Of a DNA stretch of 64,000 nt, positions 1-8,675 are shown in pieces. The translations under genes were made by a program, and so were the position numbers. Below the pieces are notes generated by a model. That model saw only the letters and a program-made list of their open reading frames with translations. It did not search any database and was not told the DNA's origin. Each line of letters starts with the position of its first letter. The stretch's first letter is position 1. The DNA lies in assembly GCF_000160035.2 (NCBI RefSeq), contig NZ_KI535367.1, positions 435,088 to 499,087 of the forward strand. Direction: 5' to 3'. The DNA is from Catonella morbi ATCC 51271 (GTDB lineage: Bacteria > Bacillota > Clostridia > Lachnospirales > Lachnospiraceae).

Positions 1-2
1 AA

Positions 3-89
3 AAGAACTGCTACACTGCTGTAAGCGACGGAGAAGTACTAACTGTTCTCATCATCTTCGCCGTCGGTAACGACCTTCCAGCAGTTCTT
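3..89. other. Long imperfect hairpin, function unknown
   Basis: The first 90 bases fold into a long imperfect hairpin. Bases 3-12 are complementary to 80-89, 16-21 (CTGCTG) to 79-84, and the stretch around 26-36 to 56-66, with a loop near 37-55. No convincing gene covers it. On the minus strand a short open stretch ends here but has no start in view. It may be the edge of a structured RNA, a terminator-like element, or a relic cut by the window border. From about 90 to 290 I see only AT-rich sequence with no gene. Confidence 0.3.
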
Positions 90-290
90 GTTGTGCTGTC
101 AAGGGTGGCGTGCTGTTAACACAACCTAAAATATCTACAGTTTTCAAGGTGCAAAAGTGCTTTTTTTCTTACTAACGTTTTTTCATATGTCAGTTGACAC
201 TATCACTATAATAACCCTAGCCTTATCTTATCTACAATTATACTTCTCATCAGAGTTTTTTACAATAAGATAAAATTCAAACTTTCTGCT

Positions 291-1067
291 TTATCTGCTT
301 CCTATAAGTTCACCTATAGAGTATCCATAAGATTTCACCCTTTCATAGGCTTTTTCCTGCCAGTCTTCTTTTATTGTTCCGTCTTCACTCACAAAAAAGT
401 TTGGATCCATATAGCGGATTATCATAAATTCAGAGGTTTTTTGCCCGAAACCGTCTCCTTTACTAAAATCTATTCCCTTGCCCGTGTTCCTTGTCATAAC
501 AGCCTCAAGCAAAGGCAGGGTGATTTCATTTGCCGGTATTACCATATCAGGTGTATCAAAGAAACCACCCTTTTCCTTTGTGTAGATTGTCAAATTACTG
601 ATTGCTCCATTTGTCATGCATTTCACCCTGCGAATCATATCAATATCAACCTTGTGTTTTGCCCCACTAATAACTCCGTTAGAAATTCTTATTTCCTTTT
701 CCTTCAAACTAAATGCCAAAGTGATATCTAAATTGTGTAAATTATCAGGAAATGCTTTTGATAATTTACTTGCTGCAAAAGCCACCAGAATCATTTTAGT
801 TTCAATAATATTATGCCCACGGTTATCCGCTTCTGTATCCGTATCTATCTCACATATATTTTTTCCTTGCAGATTTCGCAAATACAAGGTATAGTGCTGA
901 TTAGAATTACAGTATGTCATTGGAAATATAGAACCAATCTCATAAAATTTCAGTTCTACGGAATTTTTCCCGCTAAGGCTTGTATAAGAAACTCCCTCAC
1001 AGTCAACAGAAATTTTATGTGTTTTACTTTCACGCACCATTTTCTGATTATCAAATATAGTCTTCAT
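291..1067 (-). CDS. Uncharacterised 258-residue protein downstream of the VWA gene
   Basis: I do not recognise this family. The product is a soluble, mixed alpha/beta protein of 258 residues with no signal peptide or membrane segment. The start is preceded by a purine-rich GGAGGA sequence a few bases upstream, which supports it. The gene lies 84 bp downstream of the VWA-domain gene on the same strand, so the two are probably cotranscribed from the promoter at about 1886-1932. The N-terminal two thirds look beta-rich, and the C-terminal 50 residues are charged and helical (DWQEKAYERVKSYGYS). A role as a partner of the VWA protein is inferred from position only. Confidence 0.6.
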   Translation of the reverse strand: MKTIFDNQKMVRESKTHKISVDCEGVSYTSLSGKNSVELKFYEIGSIFPMTYCNSNQHYTLYLRNLQGKNICEIDTDTEADNRGHNIIETKMILVAFAASKLSKAFPDNLHNLDITLAFSLKEKEIRISNGVISGAKHKVDIDMIRRVKCMTNGAISNLTIYTKEKGGFFDTPDMVIPANEITLPLLEAVMTRNTGKGIDFSKGDGFGQKTSEFMIIRYMDPNFFVSEDGTIKEDWQEKAYERVKSYGYSIGELIGSR

Positions 1068-1151
1068 AGATTTTATCCTCCGGGTGTTTTCAAGATAAAT
1101 CCATTATACTACAAATATCAGTCTGACACCATCAAAAAAAATGAAATTAAA

Positions 1152-1835
1152 TCAATTTTTTCTTACTCTGCCTCTTCTCTTATAATCTTCTTCAATTTCT
1201 CTTTCCCATCCACTTTCAGACAGGCAGCTCTCCACATCTGACACCCTGCTTGCAGACATTACTGCACAAACTGCCTTCGATACACCTGCATATACATTTG
1301 CAGTACCAACCTCGTCACAAACATAGTTTACAGCCCTGTCTTTTCTTATACCAAATCTCTGTGCTTCTTCAAAAGCATCAATATTTGCCCCGATGAAGAT
1401 GAATTCCCATCCATATTTTTCCTGCTGATGTTTTACCATCTTCTGAACCTTGTCATAAGAATATCTGCCGCTTGCATTTTCCATTCCATCGGTAGTAATA
1501 ATAAAAATAGTCTTCTCAGGTCTGTCTTCCGCTCTTGCATACTTATGTATATTTCCGATATGATGTATTGCTCCGCCAACCGCATCAAGAAGGGCTGTGC
1601 AGCCACGAACAAAATACTCCTCTTCTGTCATCTTGCGGACTTTTTCAATCTCTACTCTGTCGTGTAATACCTCACACTCATTGTCAAACAGCACGGTCGA
1701 AACCAGAGCCTTTTCTCCTGTACTTTTCTGTTTTTCCATCATCGAATTAAATCCGCCTATGGTATCAGCCTCAAGTCCACCCATAGAACCGCTTCTGTCC
1801 AAAATATAAACTATTTCAGTATATCCTTTACTCAT
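1152..1835 (-). CDS. von Willebrand factor A (VWA) domain protein
   Basis: This 227-residue cytosolic protein is almost entirely one VWA domain. The metal-ion-dependent adhesion site is clear: DRSGSM at residues 13-18 gives the DxSxS triad, a threonine follows in the CTALLDAVG segment, and the second aspartate lies in the FIITTDGMENAS segment (about residues 113-120). VWA proteins of this compact type usually act as scaffolds that bind partner proteins through the metal. Here the neighbours are an upstream macro-domain/HTH gene and a downstream unknown gene. The start has a GGAGG box about 8 bases upstream. A promoter with a conserved palindromic box precedes it. The C-terminal 30 residues are basic. 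Confidence 0.85.
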   Translation of the reverse strand: MSKGYTEIVYILDRSGSMGGLEADTIGGFNSMMEKQKSTGEKALVSTVLFDNECEVLHDRVEIEKVRKMTEEEYFVRGCTALLDAVGGAIHHIGNIHKYARAEDRPEKTIFIITTDGMENASGRYSYDKVQKMVKHQQEKYGWEFIFIGANIDAFEEAQRFGIRKDRAVNYVCDEVGTANVYAGVSKAVCAVMSASRVSDVESCLSESGWEREIEEDYKRRGRVRKN

Positions 1836-1885
1836 AATCTTACCTCCGTTTTTCCTGTTTGTTTTGTTTTTGTTTCTGTGACATC

Positions 1886-1932
1886 ATCATACAATTAAAA
1901 CAAAGGAAAAAGGTCAACCCTAAGGCGACCTT
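1886..1932 (-). promoter_or_regulatory. Promoter with palindromic box ahead of the VWA gene
   Basis: Reading leftwards there is a -35 TTGACC (plus-strand 1912-1917), a 20-bp spacer and a -10 TATGAT (1886-1891). A 23-bp box at 1910-1932 with inverted arms AAGGTC and GACCTT overlaps the -35. The same box, 22 of 23 bases identical, with the same 20-bp spacer and -10, stands at 8602-8648 ahead of the zeta-toxin pair. The long spacer resembles activator-dependent promoters, but the regulator is unknown. The hairpin could instead terminate the upstream macro gene, since a short T run follows it. Confidence 0.55.
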
Positions 1933-1960
1933 AAAATTTTTATATCAAATTGTGGTTTAT

Positions 1961-3040
1961 CTAAACATTTGACAACGGCTCTAAGCCATAGTCAAACAGT
2001 ACGATATCAATTTTTAATACATTATATTCCTGCTTTCGGATGAAATATTCTACAACTGTATCCGTTTGGGATATAGGCGACAGAGCATATCCCGCTATAC
2101 GAAGGAAATCTACTGTTTCATCCATATTTAAGTGAAGCCCCACAGCCAAAGCAAGCATCTTTTCCTTTGACGGTTTTACCTGTCCTTTTAAAAGCTTTGA
2201 AAAATACTGTTTGGATATATTGGCTGCCGCATAAACTTCAGAATTCTTAAGTCCTTTTTTATTGATTAGTTTTTGCAAATGCTTTTCAAAAGAATCCGTA
2301 TAAATATTTTTTAGCACATCTTCCAATGAAACCTGTGGGGCACAGCTTGCTAACGGCTTTTCCTCTGCCATATAAGGAATTTTCGATGTATATAACTCCT
2401 TAACATCTTTCACACCTTCGTTAACCGGTACTAAGGAGGCCGTCTCCGCTCCAAATCTTCGCTCCCTCCGGTATGGCCTGTCCTCTGTGTATTCCTCTAT
2501 TAAAGCCTCTTCCACCAACCGGTCATCTATAAAACTTCGTACCTCTTCCACCAGCTTGCCGGAAATGCTTACAGCCTCGCTTTCAAAAACTACGAGGGTT
2601 ATTTCCATCTCGTTCTCTTCCAAAAATGCTGTGAATGCGTCTACCGCGACCTGTACTCCCACTTCCTTCGGAAATCCGTATGTACCTGTCGCAAGCAGAG
2701 GGAAGGCAATGCTCTCGCAGCCATAGTCTTTTGCGGTTTTAAGTACCTTTTCATAGCAGTCCCGCAAACATTTAATTTCTCCCTTATTTCCACCCTTCCA
2801 CCGGGGGCTGCTTACATGAATAATGTATTTTGCCGCTAAATCAAAAGCTTCTGTGACCCCCACTTCTCCGGGCTGCAGAATTCCTATTTTTTTACGTTCG
2901 TCAAGCAGTTTTTTCTTTCCCGCAGCACTGTATATGGCGGTTTCTACTCCACCACCGATGGCTACCTCAGGATTGGCAGTATTTACTATGGCATCTGCTT
3001 TTACTTTTGTTATATCATTTCTAATTATTCTAAAAGGCAT
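1961..3040 (-). CDS. Macro-domain protein with C-terminal helix-turn-helix
   Basis: Residues 1-150 form a macro domain that binds ADP-ribose or related ligands: VNTANPEVAIGGGVETAIY matches the binding loop, and FPLLATGTYGFPKEVG the second conserved loop. A divergent linker runs to about residue 240. The last 120 residues contain an XRE-like helix-turn-helix (KKGLKNSEVYAAANISKQYFSKLL) followed by a conserved tail. Macro domains reverse or read ADP-ribosylation; the fused HTH suggests a ligand-sensing regulator (inference). GAGGAG lies 8 bases before the start. It is followed by the VWA gene and its promoter. A decayed paralogue lies at 8676-9255 in an equivalent position upstream of a different cargo gene. 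Confidence 0.82.
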   Translation of the reverse strand: MPFRIIRNDITKVKADAIVNTANPEVAIGGGVETAIYSAAGKKKLLDERKKIGILQPGEVGVTEAFDLAAKYIIHVSSPRWKGGNKGEIKCLRDCYEKVLKTAKDYGCESIAFPLLATGTYGFPKEVGVQVAVDAFTAFLEENEMEITLVVFESEAVSISGKLVEEVRSFIDDRLVEEALIEEYTEDRPYRRERRFGAETASLVPVNEGVKDVKELYTSKIPYMAEEKPLASCAPQVSLEDVLKNIYTDSFEKHLQKLINKKGLKNSEVYAAANISKQYFSKLLKGQVKPSKEKMLALAVGLHLNMDETVDFLRIAGYALSPISQTDTVVEYFIRKQEYNVLKIDIVLFDYGLEPLSNV

Positions 3041-3119
3041 GGGGTGTTCTCCTCAATATTTTGTAGCTTTCACTTATTTGCAAAACCGACAACTTTGAAA
3101 GCAAACGCAGTACTTCTAA

Positions 3120-4433
3120 TTAAATATCCAGTTCATATATTTTTGTCGGTCTTCCCTTAGTGTTAGTTGTTTTTTCCAATATAACCTTTGCATACCCACC
3201 TGTTACAAGCTTTTGAAGAATCCTGTTAGCATTCCTGACTGTGCCGGTTAATTGCTTTGACAGTTCAGCCGTAGTTATTCTTTTGGACTGATTAAGTTTG
3301 GTGATTGCCATAATTTTTTGTACCGTTGTTGTAGATAAATTACAAGTCCTGGCAATTTCAATAGTATTATCATCAAGATTATTCTCAACTCTTAAATAGT
3401 TTTCAGAGTCTAAAGGACCAATCAGGGTTTCATTTTCATCAACCACATAGCTTGAATTTCTTAAAATTGACTCTTTTGCTGCTATATATGAATTCTCAAG
3501 AGCTTTGTTAAAATTATCGCCAATACCGTAAGAAACCACAAATTTGCCGTTTTGTTTATCTGACAGGTATTTAGTAATTTTTGAAGTTTTACAATTATCC
3601 GTAATAAACATAAATTGTGATACTGTAAGTTGGATTTTTATATTATCATCTTCAATCCGGCTATTATATACTATTAGGTTTTCAGCAAAAAAACTCTTTG
3701 CAGATTCATTTATTTTATCTGCTGATTTAGCATTTTTATTTAATATATCAATTCTTAATATTACCGGAAAATTACCCCGCATTCTGTCTATGTTAATCAT
3801 TGTAATAAGTTTTTTTATCGACAGACGCATTTGTTCCCTTGTTGGAAGAGGATAATAAAAAGGTATTCCCTGCTCTTCAAGTGATTTAATAATGCTGCTG
3901 TATTGACAAACGACATAATCAATAGCATTATGCTTCCATAAATGTACTATTTCTTTTCTCAGCTGTTCTTCAATTACTGTTATATGGTCTAACCTCAACT
4001 CTTTATTCCATTTTTCAATATTAGACAAAAAAAAGTCCTTTTCAACATTCTCTAAAACCGAAGAAGCTGATATCTCATCACATATAGGTATTAAAAAGTC
4101 AAATATTACTCTATTCAAGTCAATATTTCTGTCCTTAAGCATCAGGTTAATAATTGACCTGTATATTTCAGCAACTGTTATGTCAAACGAAACTATCGGC
4201 TTTCTTACAACCATTTTGTTGTTCAAGATTGCTTCCTTGGCAATCTTCCCACTTACAATAAAGCCATCCACTTCAGATGCATAGGTATTATATATATCTG
4301 ATATATTAGAAAAATTGTCATAAATTTTTACATCTATTTCGTGTTCTGCACCTATTTTATCAATCAGTTCTTTAACATATGAATATAAATAATTACTGGT
4401 AATAATCATAATTTTTAATTTCATTATTTTCAC
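3120..4433 (-). CDS. Multi-domain transcriptional regulator (PrpR-N-like, GGDEF-like, winged HTH)
   Basis: The 437-residue product begins with a receptor-like region (residues 1-180) resembling the PrpR N-terminal sensor fold. The middle has a degenerate GGDEF-like segment (YGIGDNFNKALENSYIAAKES) of the type seen in CdaR/PucR regulators. The C terminus is a winged helix-turn-helix (about residues 370-437; RITTAELSKQLTGTVRNANRIL). It is transcribed away from the M20 hydrolase and MFS genes, the usual arrangement for a local regulator, so it probably controls them in response to the substrate. A 10-bp palindrome ATTGTACAAT at 4458-4467 just upstream of its start is a possible autoregulatory site. 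The assignment of the sensor domain is by pattern only. Confidence 0.65.
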   Translation of the reverse strand: MKIMKLKIMIITSNYLYSYVKELIDKIGAEHEIDVKIYDNFSNISDIYNTYASEVDGFIVSGKIAKEAILNNKMVVRKPIVSFDITVAEIYRSIINLMLKDRNIDLNRVIFDFLIPICDEISASSVLENVEKDFFLSNIEKWNKELRLDHITVIEEQLRKEIVHLWKHNAIDYVVCQYSSIIKSLEEQGIPFYYPLPTREQMRLSIKKLITMINIDRMRGNFPVILRIDILNKNAKSADKINESAKSFFAENLIVYNSRIEDDNIKIQLTVSQFMFITDNCKTSKITKYLSDKQNGKFVVSYGIGDNFNKALENSYIAAKESILRNSSYVVDENETLIGPLDSENYLRVENNLDDNTIEIARTCNLSTTTVQKIMAITKLNQSKRITTAELSKQLTGTVRNANRILQKLVTGGYAKVILEKTTNTKGRPTKIYELDI

Positions 4434-4620
4434 CTCGGCTGTGCTCTATGACATAGGATTGTACAATATTGCTTCACACAACCCCAAATCAAATTTTAGT
4501 ACTCTCTACACCGGTATTATTATACACATAAAATCCTCTTTTAATCAATAAATCTCATCAGAATTAATAACACATTGATTGACTCTTTGCAAAAAAATAT
4601 AAAAAACTTGAATTTTATTG

Positions 4621-4648
4621 TTGACTTTTTCGAGAAAGATGCTATTTT
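4621..4648 (+). promoter_or_regulatory. Candidate promoter of the M20 hydrolase-MFS operon
   Basis: TTGACT at 4621-4626 and TATTTT at 4643-4648 are separated by 16 bp, about 75 bp before the hydrolase start. The remainder of the 291-bp divergent intergenic region is AT-rich and holds the ATTGTACAAT palindrome near the regulator start. Confidence 0.4.
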
Positions 4649-4724
4649 GTATATAGAGTTCTTTATATGTTCCATAAATAATATTTTTATTACTGTTATT
4701 ATTCTTAAATCAAAGGAGGCTTGT

Positions 4725-5903
4725 ATGGATTATTTAAAACGTGCTCTTGAATTAAACGAAGAAACTCTTGCGAACAGAAGACACATTCACCAAAATGCCG
4801 AGGCCGGATTATGTTTGCCTAACACCAAAGAATTTGTCAGAAAAAAATTATCAAGTTATGGTATAGAAGCAAGTGACTGTGGTGAAGGCTTGGTTGCTAC
4901 AATCGGAAACAAAGGAAAAGTCATACTCCTTCGTGCAGATATGGATGCTCTTCCTATGGATGAAGAGAGCGGCGAAGAATTCTCAAGCAAAACTTCCTGT
5001 GCCCATACCTGCGGCCATGATTTACATACAGCCATGCTTCTAACCGCCTCCAAGTTGTTAAAAGAAAATGAGGCTAATCTAAAGGGGACTGTAAAGCTTA
5101 TGTTCCAGCCGGGCGAAGAAATATTTGAAGGCGGAAAGAACATGCTCGAAAACGGTATTCTTGAAAATCCGAAAGTAGATGTGGCTATGGGATTCCACGT
5201 TGCTGCCGGACAGTTTCCTGTAGATATGATTATGTATAACAAAGACTCTACTATGATGGCTTCGGTTGATGTCTTTAAAATTCTTGTGCACGGCAAAGGC
5301 GCACATGGTGCATACCCACATCTCGGAATTGACCCAATAAATATTGCAGTAAATATTTTTAATGCTTTACAGGAATTAATTGCAAAAGAAACCGATCCTA
5401 CCCATTCCTGTATATTAACAATAGGTAAGATACAGGCCGGTACCGCACCAAATATTATCCCGGAGACCGCACTCCTTGAAGGAACAATCCGCACAAACAA
5501 TGCCGATGCACGGGAGAAGCTGGTAAGAAGACTTAAGGAAGTCTCCGAAGGTATGGCTAAGGTATTTGACGGAAGTGCTGAGGTAAAAATGGTGGCCGGG
5601 GTTGCTCCATTAGTTTGTGATAAAGCTCTTACCGAGGAAATAGTTTCTTATATCAGGGGAATAGGAATAGAGAATTTGGCAGAATATCCGGGGGTAACTT
5701 CAAGTGCATCCGAAGACTTTGCTTCTGTTGCAGAAAGGGTACCAAGCACATTTATATATGTTTCGGCAGGCTTCTTAGATGACAGAGGAAAATATGCTGT
5801 TCATAATCCAAAAGTCAGGTTCAATGAGGAAGTTTGCCCAAGAGGAGCTGCATACTTTGCCCATTGTGCTACGAAATGGTTAGAAAACCACACAGAACAA
5901 TAA
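4725..5903 (+). CDS. M20 family metallo-amidohydrolase
   Basis: Cytosolic zinc hydrolase of the M20D type (IAA-amino acid hydrolase, hippurate hydrolase and aminoacylase relatives), 392 residues. The metal-binding and catalytic motifs are present: LRADMDALPM, CAHTCGHDLHTAML, QPGEEIFEGGKNML, GFHVAA and the C-terminal AVHNPKVRF. A central dimerisation insert starts near HGKGAHGAYPHLGIDP. The frame is open upstream to 4575, but ATG 4725 has AAAGGAGG five bases before it and matches the family N terminus (RRHIHQNAEAG), so I start there. The MFS gene follows after 15 bp, so uptake and hydrolysis of an N-acyl amino acid or small peptide is likely. The true substrate cannot be read from sequence. 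Confidence 0.9.
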   Translation: MDYLKRALELNEETLANRRHIHQNAEAGLCLPNTKEFVRKKLSSYGIEASDCGEGLVATIGNKGKVILLRADMDALPMDEESGEEFSSKTSCAHTCGHDLHTAMLLTASKLLKENEANLKGTVKLMFQPGEEIFEGGKNMLENGILENPKVDVAMGFHVAAGQFPVDMIMYNKDSTMMASVDVFKILVHGKGAHGAYPHLGIDPINIAVNIFNALQELIAKETDPTHSCILTIGKIQAGTAPNIIPETALLEGTIRTNNADAREKLVRRLKEVSEGMAKVFDGSAEVKMVAGVAPLVCDKALTEEIVSYIRGIGIENLAEYPGVTSSASEDFASVAERVPSTFIYVSAGFLDDRGKYAVHNPKVRFNEEVCPRGAAYFAHCATKWLENHTEQ

Positions 5904-5918
5904 ATCGGAGGTTAAAAT

Positions 5919-7340
5919 ATGTCAGATAATAATTCTTCAAGCAGTGTCATTGCATTGTCAAAATCTCAAAAATTTAAGGTACAGGCAGGCTGTGTCTGTC
6001 TCATGATTGCAACTTCAATGGTTTGGCTTAGTTTGGCGACTATCCAGGCTCCGATTCTCCAAAAAATGGATGCTATGAAATATTTTTCATTGCTTTCAAT
6101 TTTTTCTTCGCTGGGATTGTCAATTATGACGCCTATAGGCGGAAAACTAAGCGATCTTATCGGCAGGAAAAATATTATACTTATTGCCGGCTCCATATCT
6201 GCTATTTGCGTAATTGGGCTTGGTGTAGTCCATACAATACTTCCTTTTATGATACTTAGGTTATTGCTGGGTGCAGCGCAGGGAACATTTCTTTCAACCC
6301 CGTATATATTGGCAAGAGAAATAAATGAACCAAAAGATGTTCCAAAAATAATGGGACTTTTATCCAGTTCAATTGCTTTGGGCGGATTTATGGGAAGTAT
6401 AATAGCCGGTTATTTAGCCGACATGGGGCATTTAAGTTTAGCCATAATGTTTCCTGCAGTGCTTCTCATTCTTGGTTTAATATTGATAGGAGCAAATCTC
6501 CCAAATCACAGAAGAGAAGGCAAGGTCGATATTGATGTCAAAGGCATTATTTTCCTTGCAATAGCCCTTTCAGGAATCCTTCTTGGACTTAATTACGGTC
6601 CTAAAATCGGTTGGTTTGATATTAAAATCATCGTCGGATTCATAGTTGGCATAGTTGCATTAATTATTTTTATTCAGATTGAAAAAAGTGCTACAGAGCC
6701 TATAATTCCTCTATATTTATTCAAAAACAGTAAGTATATTGTACTGCTTTTAGTCGGTTTTATCTGCTATTTTTACATGAACGGAGTATATGCATATGCT
6801 CCGTTGGCTGTAAGGGATGTCCTCGGAAAGTCCTCTGCAACAGCAGGTTCATTACAGTTACCAAGAACCATCATAACACTGTTATTGCCTATATTTGCAG
6901 GAGCTTGGGTAGGAAAAAGCACAAAAAACATTTGGAAAGCAATCGGAATAGCTACTTTACTTGTTGCATTACCACTTTTGGCTATGAGTTTCACCGGTCA
7001 GAATACAAATGTATTATTATATTTTGTGGCTATTTCTATAACAGGTATAGCAGAAAGTTTCCGTTCCGTTTCCATTACACCTGCTGCCCAATCCGCACTT
7101 GAAAGAAAAGACCTTGGTGTCGGAACATCTCTTGTAAACTTTGTTAATACATTGTCAGGTCTGATTGCCGCTGCTGTCTTCGGTGTTGCTTACGATATAA
7201 ATACTAAGGCAAACCCAAATGATGTAGGCAACATTATATCCGGCATAAACTCAATCTTCTTGATATCTGCAATAGTAAGCTTTATAGGATTTATTCTTGC
7301 AATTTTTGTGGTAAGAAAACTGATTGAAGTTAAGGAATAA
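5919..7340 (+). CDS. MFS transporter, DHA2-like
   Basis: A 473-residue polytopic membrane protein with about 12-14 hydrophobic segments. The major facilitator signature between TM2 and TM3 is visible (GGKLSDLIGRKNII), and a motif-C-like segment follows (MGLLSSSIALGGFMGSIIAGYLAD). This pattern resembles the DHA2 drug:proton antiporters, although such proteins also export or import metabolites. The gene starts 15 bp after the M20 hydrolase with ATCGGAGG as ribosome binding site and shares its operon. A terminator follows. Because of the operon partner, transport of the hydrolase substrate or product is more likely than multidrug efflux (inference). Confidence 0.88.
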   Translation: MSDNNSSSSVIALSKSQKFKVQAGCVCLMIATSMVWLSLATIQAPILQKMDAMKYFSLLSIFSSLGLSIMTPIGGKLSDLIGRKNIILIAGSISAICVIGLGVVHTILPFMILRLLLGAAQGTFLSTPYILAREINEPKDVPKIMGLLSSSIALGGFMGSIIAGYLADMGHLSLAIMFPAVLLILGLILIGANLPNHRREGKVDIDVKGIIFLAIALSGILLGLNYGPKIGWFDIKIIVGFIVGIVALIIFIQIEKSATEPIIPLYLFKNSKYIVLLLVGFICYFYMNGVYAYAPLAVRDVLGKSSATAGSLQLPRTIITLLLPIFAGAWVGKSTKNIWKAIGIATLLVALPLLAMSFTGQNTNVLLYFVAISITGIAESFRSVSITPAAQSALERKDLGVGTSLVNFVNTLSGLIAAAVFGVAYDINTKANPNDVGNIISGINSIFLISAIVSFIGFILAIFVVRKLIEVKE

Positions 7341-7351
7341 TTTATACGCTA

Positions 7352-7385
7352 AATCCCCAGGCCGGCAACCGACAGTCTGGGGATT
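7352..7385 (+). terminator. Terminator after the MFS gene
   Basis: A 9-bp perfect stem (AATCCCCAG at 7352-7360 with CTGGGGATT at 7377-7385) lies 12 bp after the MFS stop. The T tract is weak. The stem is symmetrical and could also serve the convergent zeta-toxin gene. Confidence 0.6.
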
Positions 7386-7466
7386 ACTGTTATAAATTCT
7401 TTTGCAAAGTTCATTTACAACATAAATCTAAATCAAGAGTAAGTTATTTTCTAACTATGCTCTAAT

Positions 7467-8366
7467 TTACCTCACCGAAATCAAAATTTCTTCAAGCATA
7501 TTACAGCTTTCATCTGGACACTCTTCATCAACCCAACTCCAAGATTCAATATAAGGAATTACATCATGCTGATCTTCTACACATAACATTCCAAACTCTA
7601 AGCATCCAAACTCATCTTCTCCACCGGCAAATACAAAGTGATGTGGATCTGTACCAGTATTTTTCACAGTACCTACCCTGTTAGAAAAAGCAGCTTCGAT
7701 ATTCTCTTTAAGCTGACTTAACAAATCCGTAGGAACATCCTTTTTTAATTCAATTATTGTCCTGTACATACAAACTCCTTCATTAGCGTTTATAACCCTA
7801 TTATTTAAGAGTTTAAACCACCTGCATTCTTCATTATACAATGTCCAGCTACCATTTTCATATCTAGCAATTTTATTATATGCTTTAGAATTATCATAAA
7901 CTACAACAAAATCGCACAATTGCGCTACTCTCGTTAACATGTCTAAAGATGTCGCATATCGCTTTCTTATGACATCTTCAGGTATCCCATGTCCACCATT
8001 TGCAACTCTACGCTTAACTCGTTCTATTGCCAGTTCCGGACTATTTAATCCAATATAATATAGATTAACTAAAAATCCGTTTTCTTTTACCTTCTCAATG
8101 GTTCTCAGAATAGTCTGTCCGGTTAAGATTGATTCCTGATTAAATGAAACACCCTGTTTAATAAAGGAGTCCAGTCGTCTTAATGCTTCCCTACCTGCCT
8201 TTATCTGGTCTTCCCGATTACTCCAATCACCACCATTTGCAACAAGAATTTCATCTGCATTCACTCTATTTTCATTTTCATCAAATCCCATTGTGCGGTA
8301 AATGGTTGTTTTCCCAGCACCGTTTACTCCCGCAAACAAAGTATAAATTTTATTATTATTTTCCAT
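7467..8366 (-). CDS. Zeta-toxin-like P-loop kinase with extra C-terminal domain
   Basis: Residues 1-200 form a zeta-toxin/AAA_33 type kinase: Walker A GVNGAGKT at residues 13-20, VNADEIL as the substrate-side aspartate, then RVKRRVANGGHGIPEDVIRKRY as the lid, typical of this family. Zeta toxins phosphorylate UDP-N-acetyl sugars and block wall synthesis; related enzymes have other targets. After the usual end of the kinase the frame continues for about 100 residues (from YRTIIELKKD onward, rich in acidic and aromatic residues), which is a separate fused domain I do not recognise. The start overlaps the small upstream gene by 11 bp, the usual arrangement for a toxin-antitoxin pair. Confidence 0.8.
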   Translation of the reverse strand: MENNNKIYTLFAGVNGAGKTTIYRTMGFDENENRVNADEILVANGGDWSNREDQIKAGREALRRLDSFIKQGVSFNQESILTGQTILRTIEKVKENGFLVNLYYIGLNSPELAIERVKRRVANGGHGIPEDVIRKRYATSLDMLTRVAQLCDFVVVYDNSKAYNKIARYENGSWTLYNEECRWFKLLNNRVINANEGVCMYRTIIELKKDVPTDLLSQLKENIEAAFSNRVGTVKNTGTDPHHFVFAGGEDEFGCLEFGMLCVEDQHDVIPYIESWSWVDEECPDESCNMLEEILISVR

Positions 8367-8562
8367 GTTTTTCCTGTCCTATAATCTCCATTTGTTTTCT
8401 TTGTAAGAAAAAGTCACCCACGATTTTGTAGAAAAATTCTTCTTCCTCATTTTTAAAATCTACACTATTATTTACCATTAAATAGTTTGGATCAAAAACA
8501 GACTTGCATCTTAAATATGCTTCATGCATATTTTTAGCAGCTTCATCAGTTGTATATTCCAT
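8356..8562 (-). CDS. Small protein, candidate antitoxin of the zeta-like kinase
   Basis: A 68-residue, helical, charged protein encoded immediately before the zeta-like kinase and overlapping it by 11 bp. GGGAGG stands 7-8 bases before the ATG, so translation is likely. It shows no similarity I recognise to the epsilon antitoxin. Position, size and translational coupling make it the best candidate for the antitoxin, or an accessory subunit. It is the first gene after the palindrome-containing promoter at 8602-8648. Confidence 0.65.
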   Translation of the reverse strand: MEYTTDEAAKNMHEAYLRCKSVFDPNYLMVNNSVDFKNEEEEFFYKIVGDFFLQRKQMEIIGQEKHGK

Positions 8563-8601
8563 AGTTTTTTCCTCCCTTTTCTTTTTTTATTTGGTGATAT
8601 C

Positions 8602-8648
8602 ATCATACCTCGAAGGGCGTAAAAAAAGGTCAACCCTAATGCGACCTT
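8602..8648 (-). promoter_or_regulatory. Second copy of the palindromic promoter box
   Basis: Same architecture as the site at 1886-1932: arms AAGGTC (8626-8631) and GACCTT (8643-8648), -35 TTGACC (plus strand 8628-8633), 20-bp spacer, -10 TATGAT (8602-8607). It differs from the other 23-bp box at one base, whereas the spacer sequence is different, which argues that the box and both promoter hexamers are the selected parts. Confidence 0.55.
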
Positions 8649-8675
8649 TTAAATTTACATGATGCAAGCGTCAAA

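Noticed and set aside
4575-4724. 50-residue N-terminal extension of the M20 hydrolase
   Set aside because: No ribosome binding site, atypical composition, and ATG 4725 has AAAGGAGG and matches the family start.
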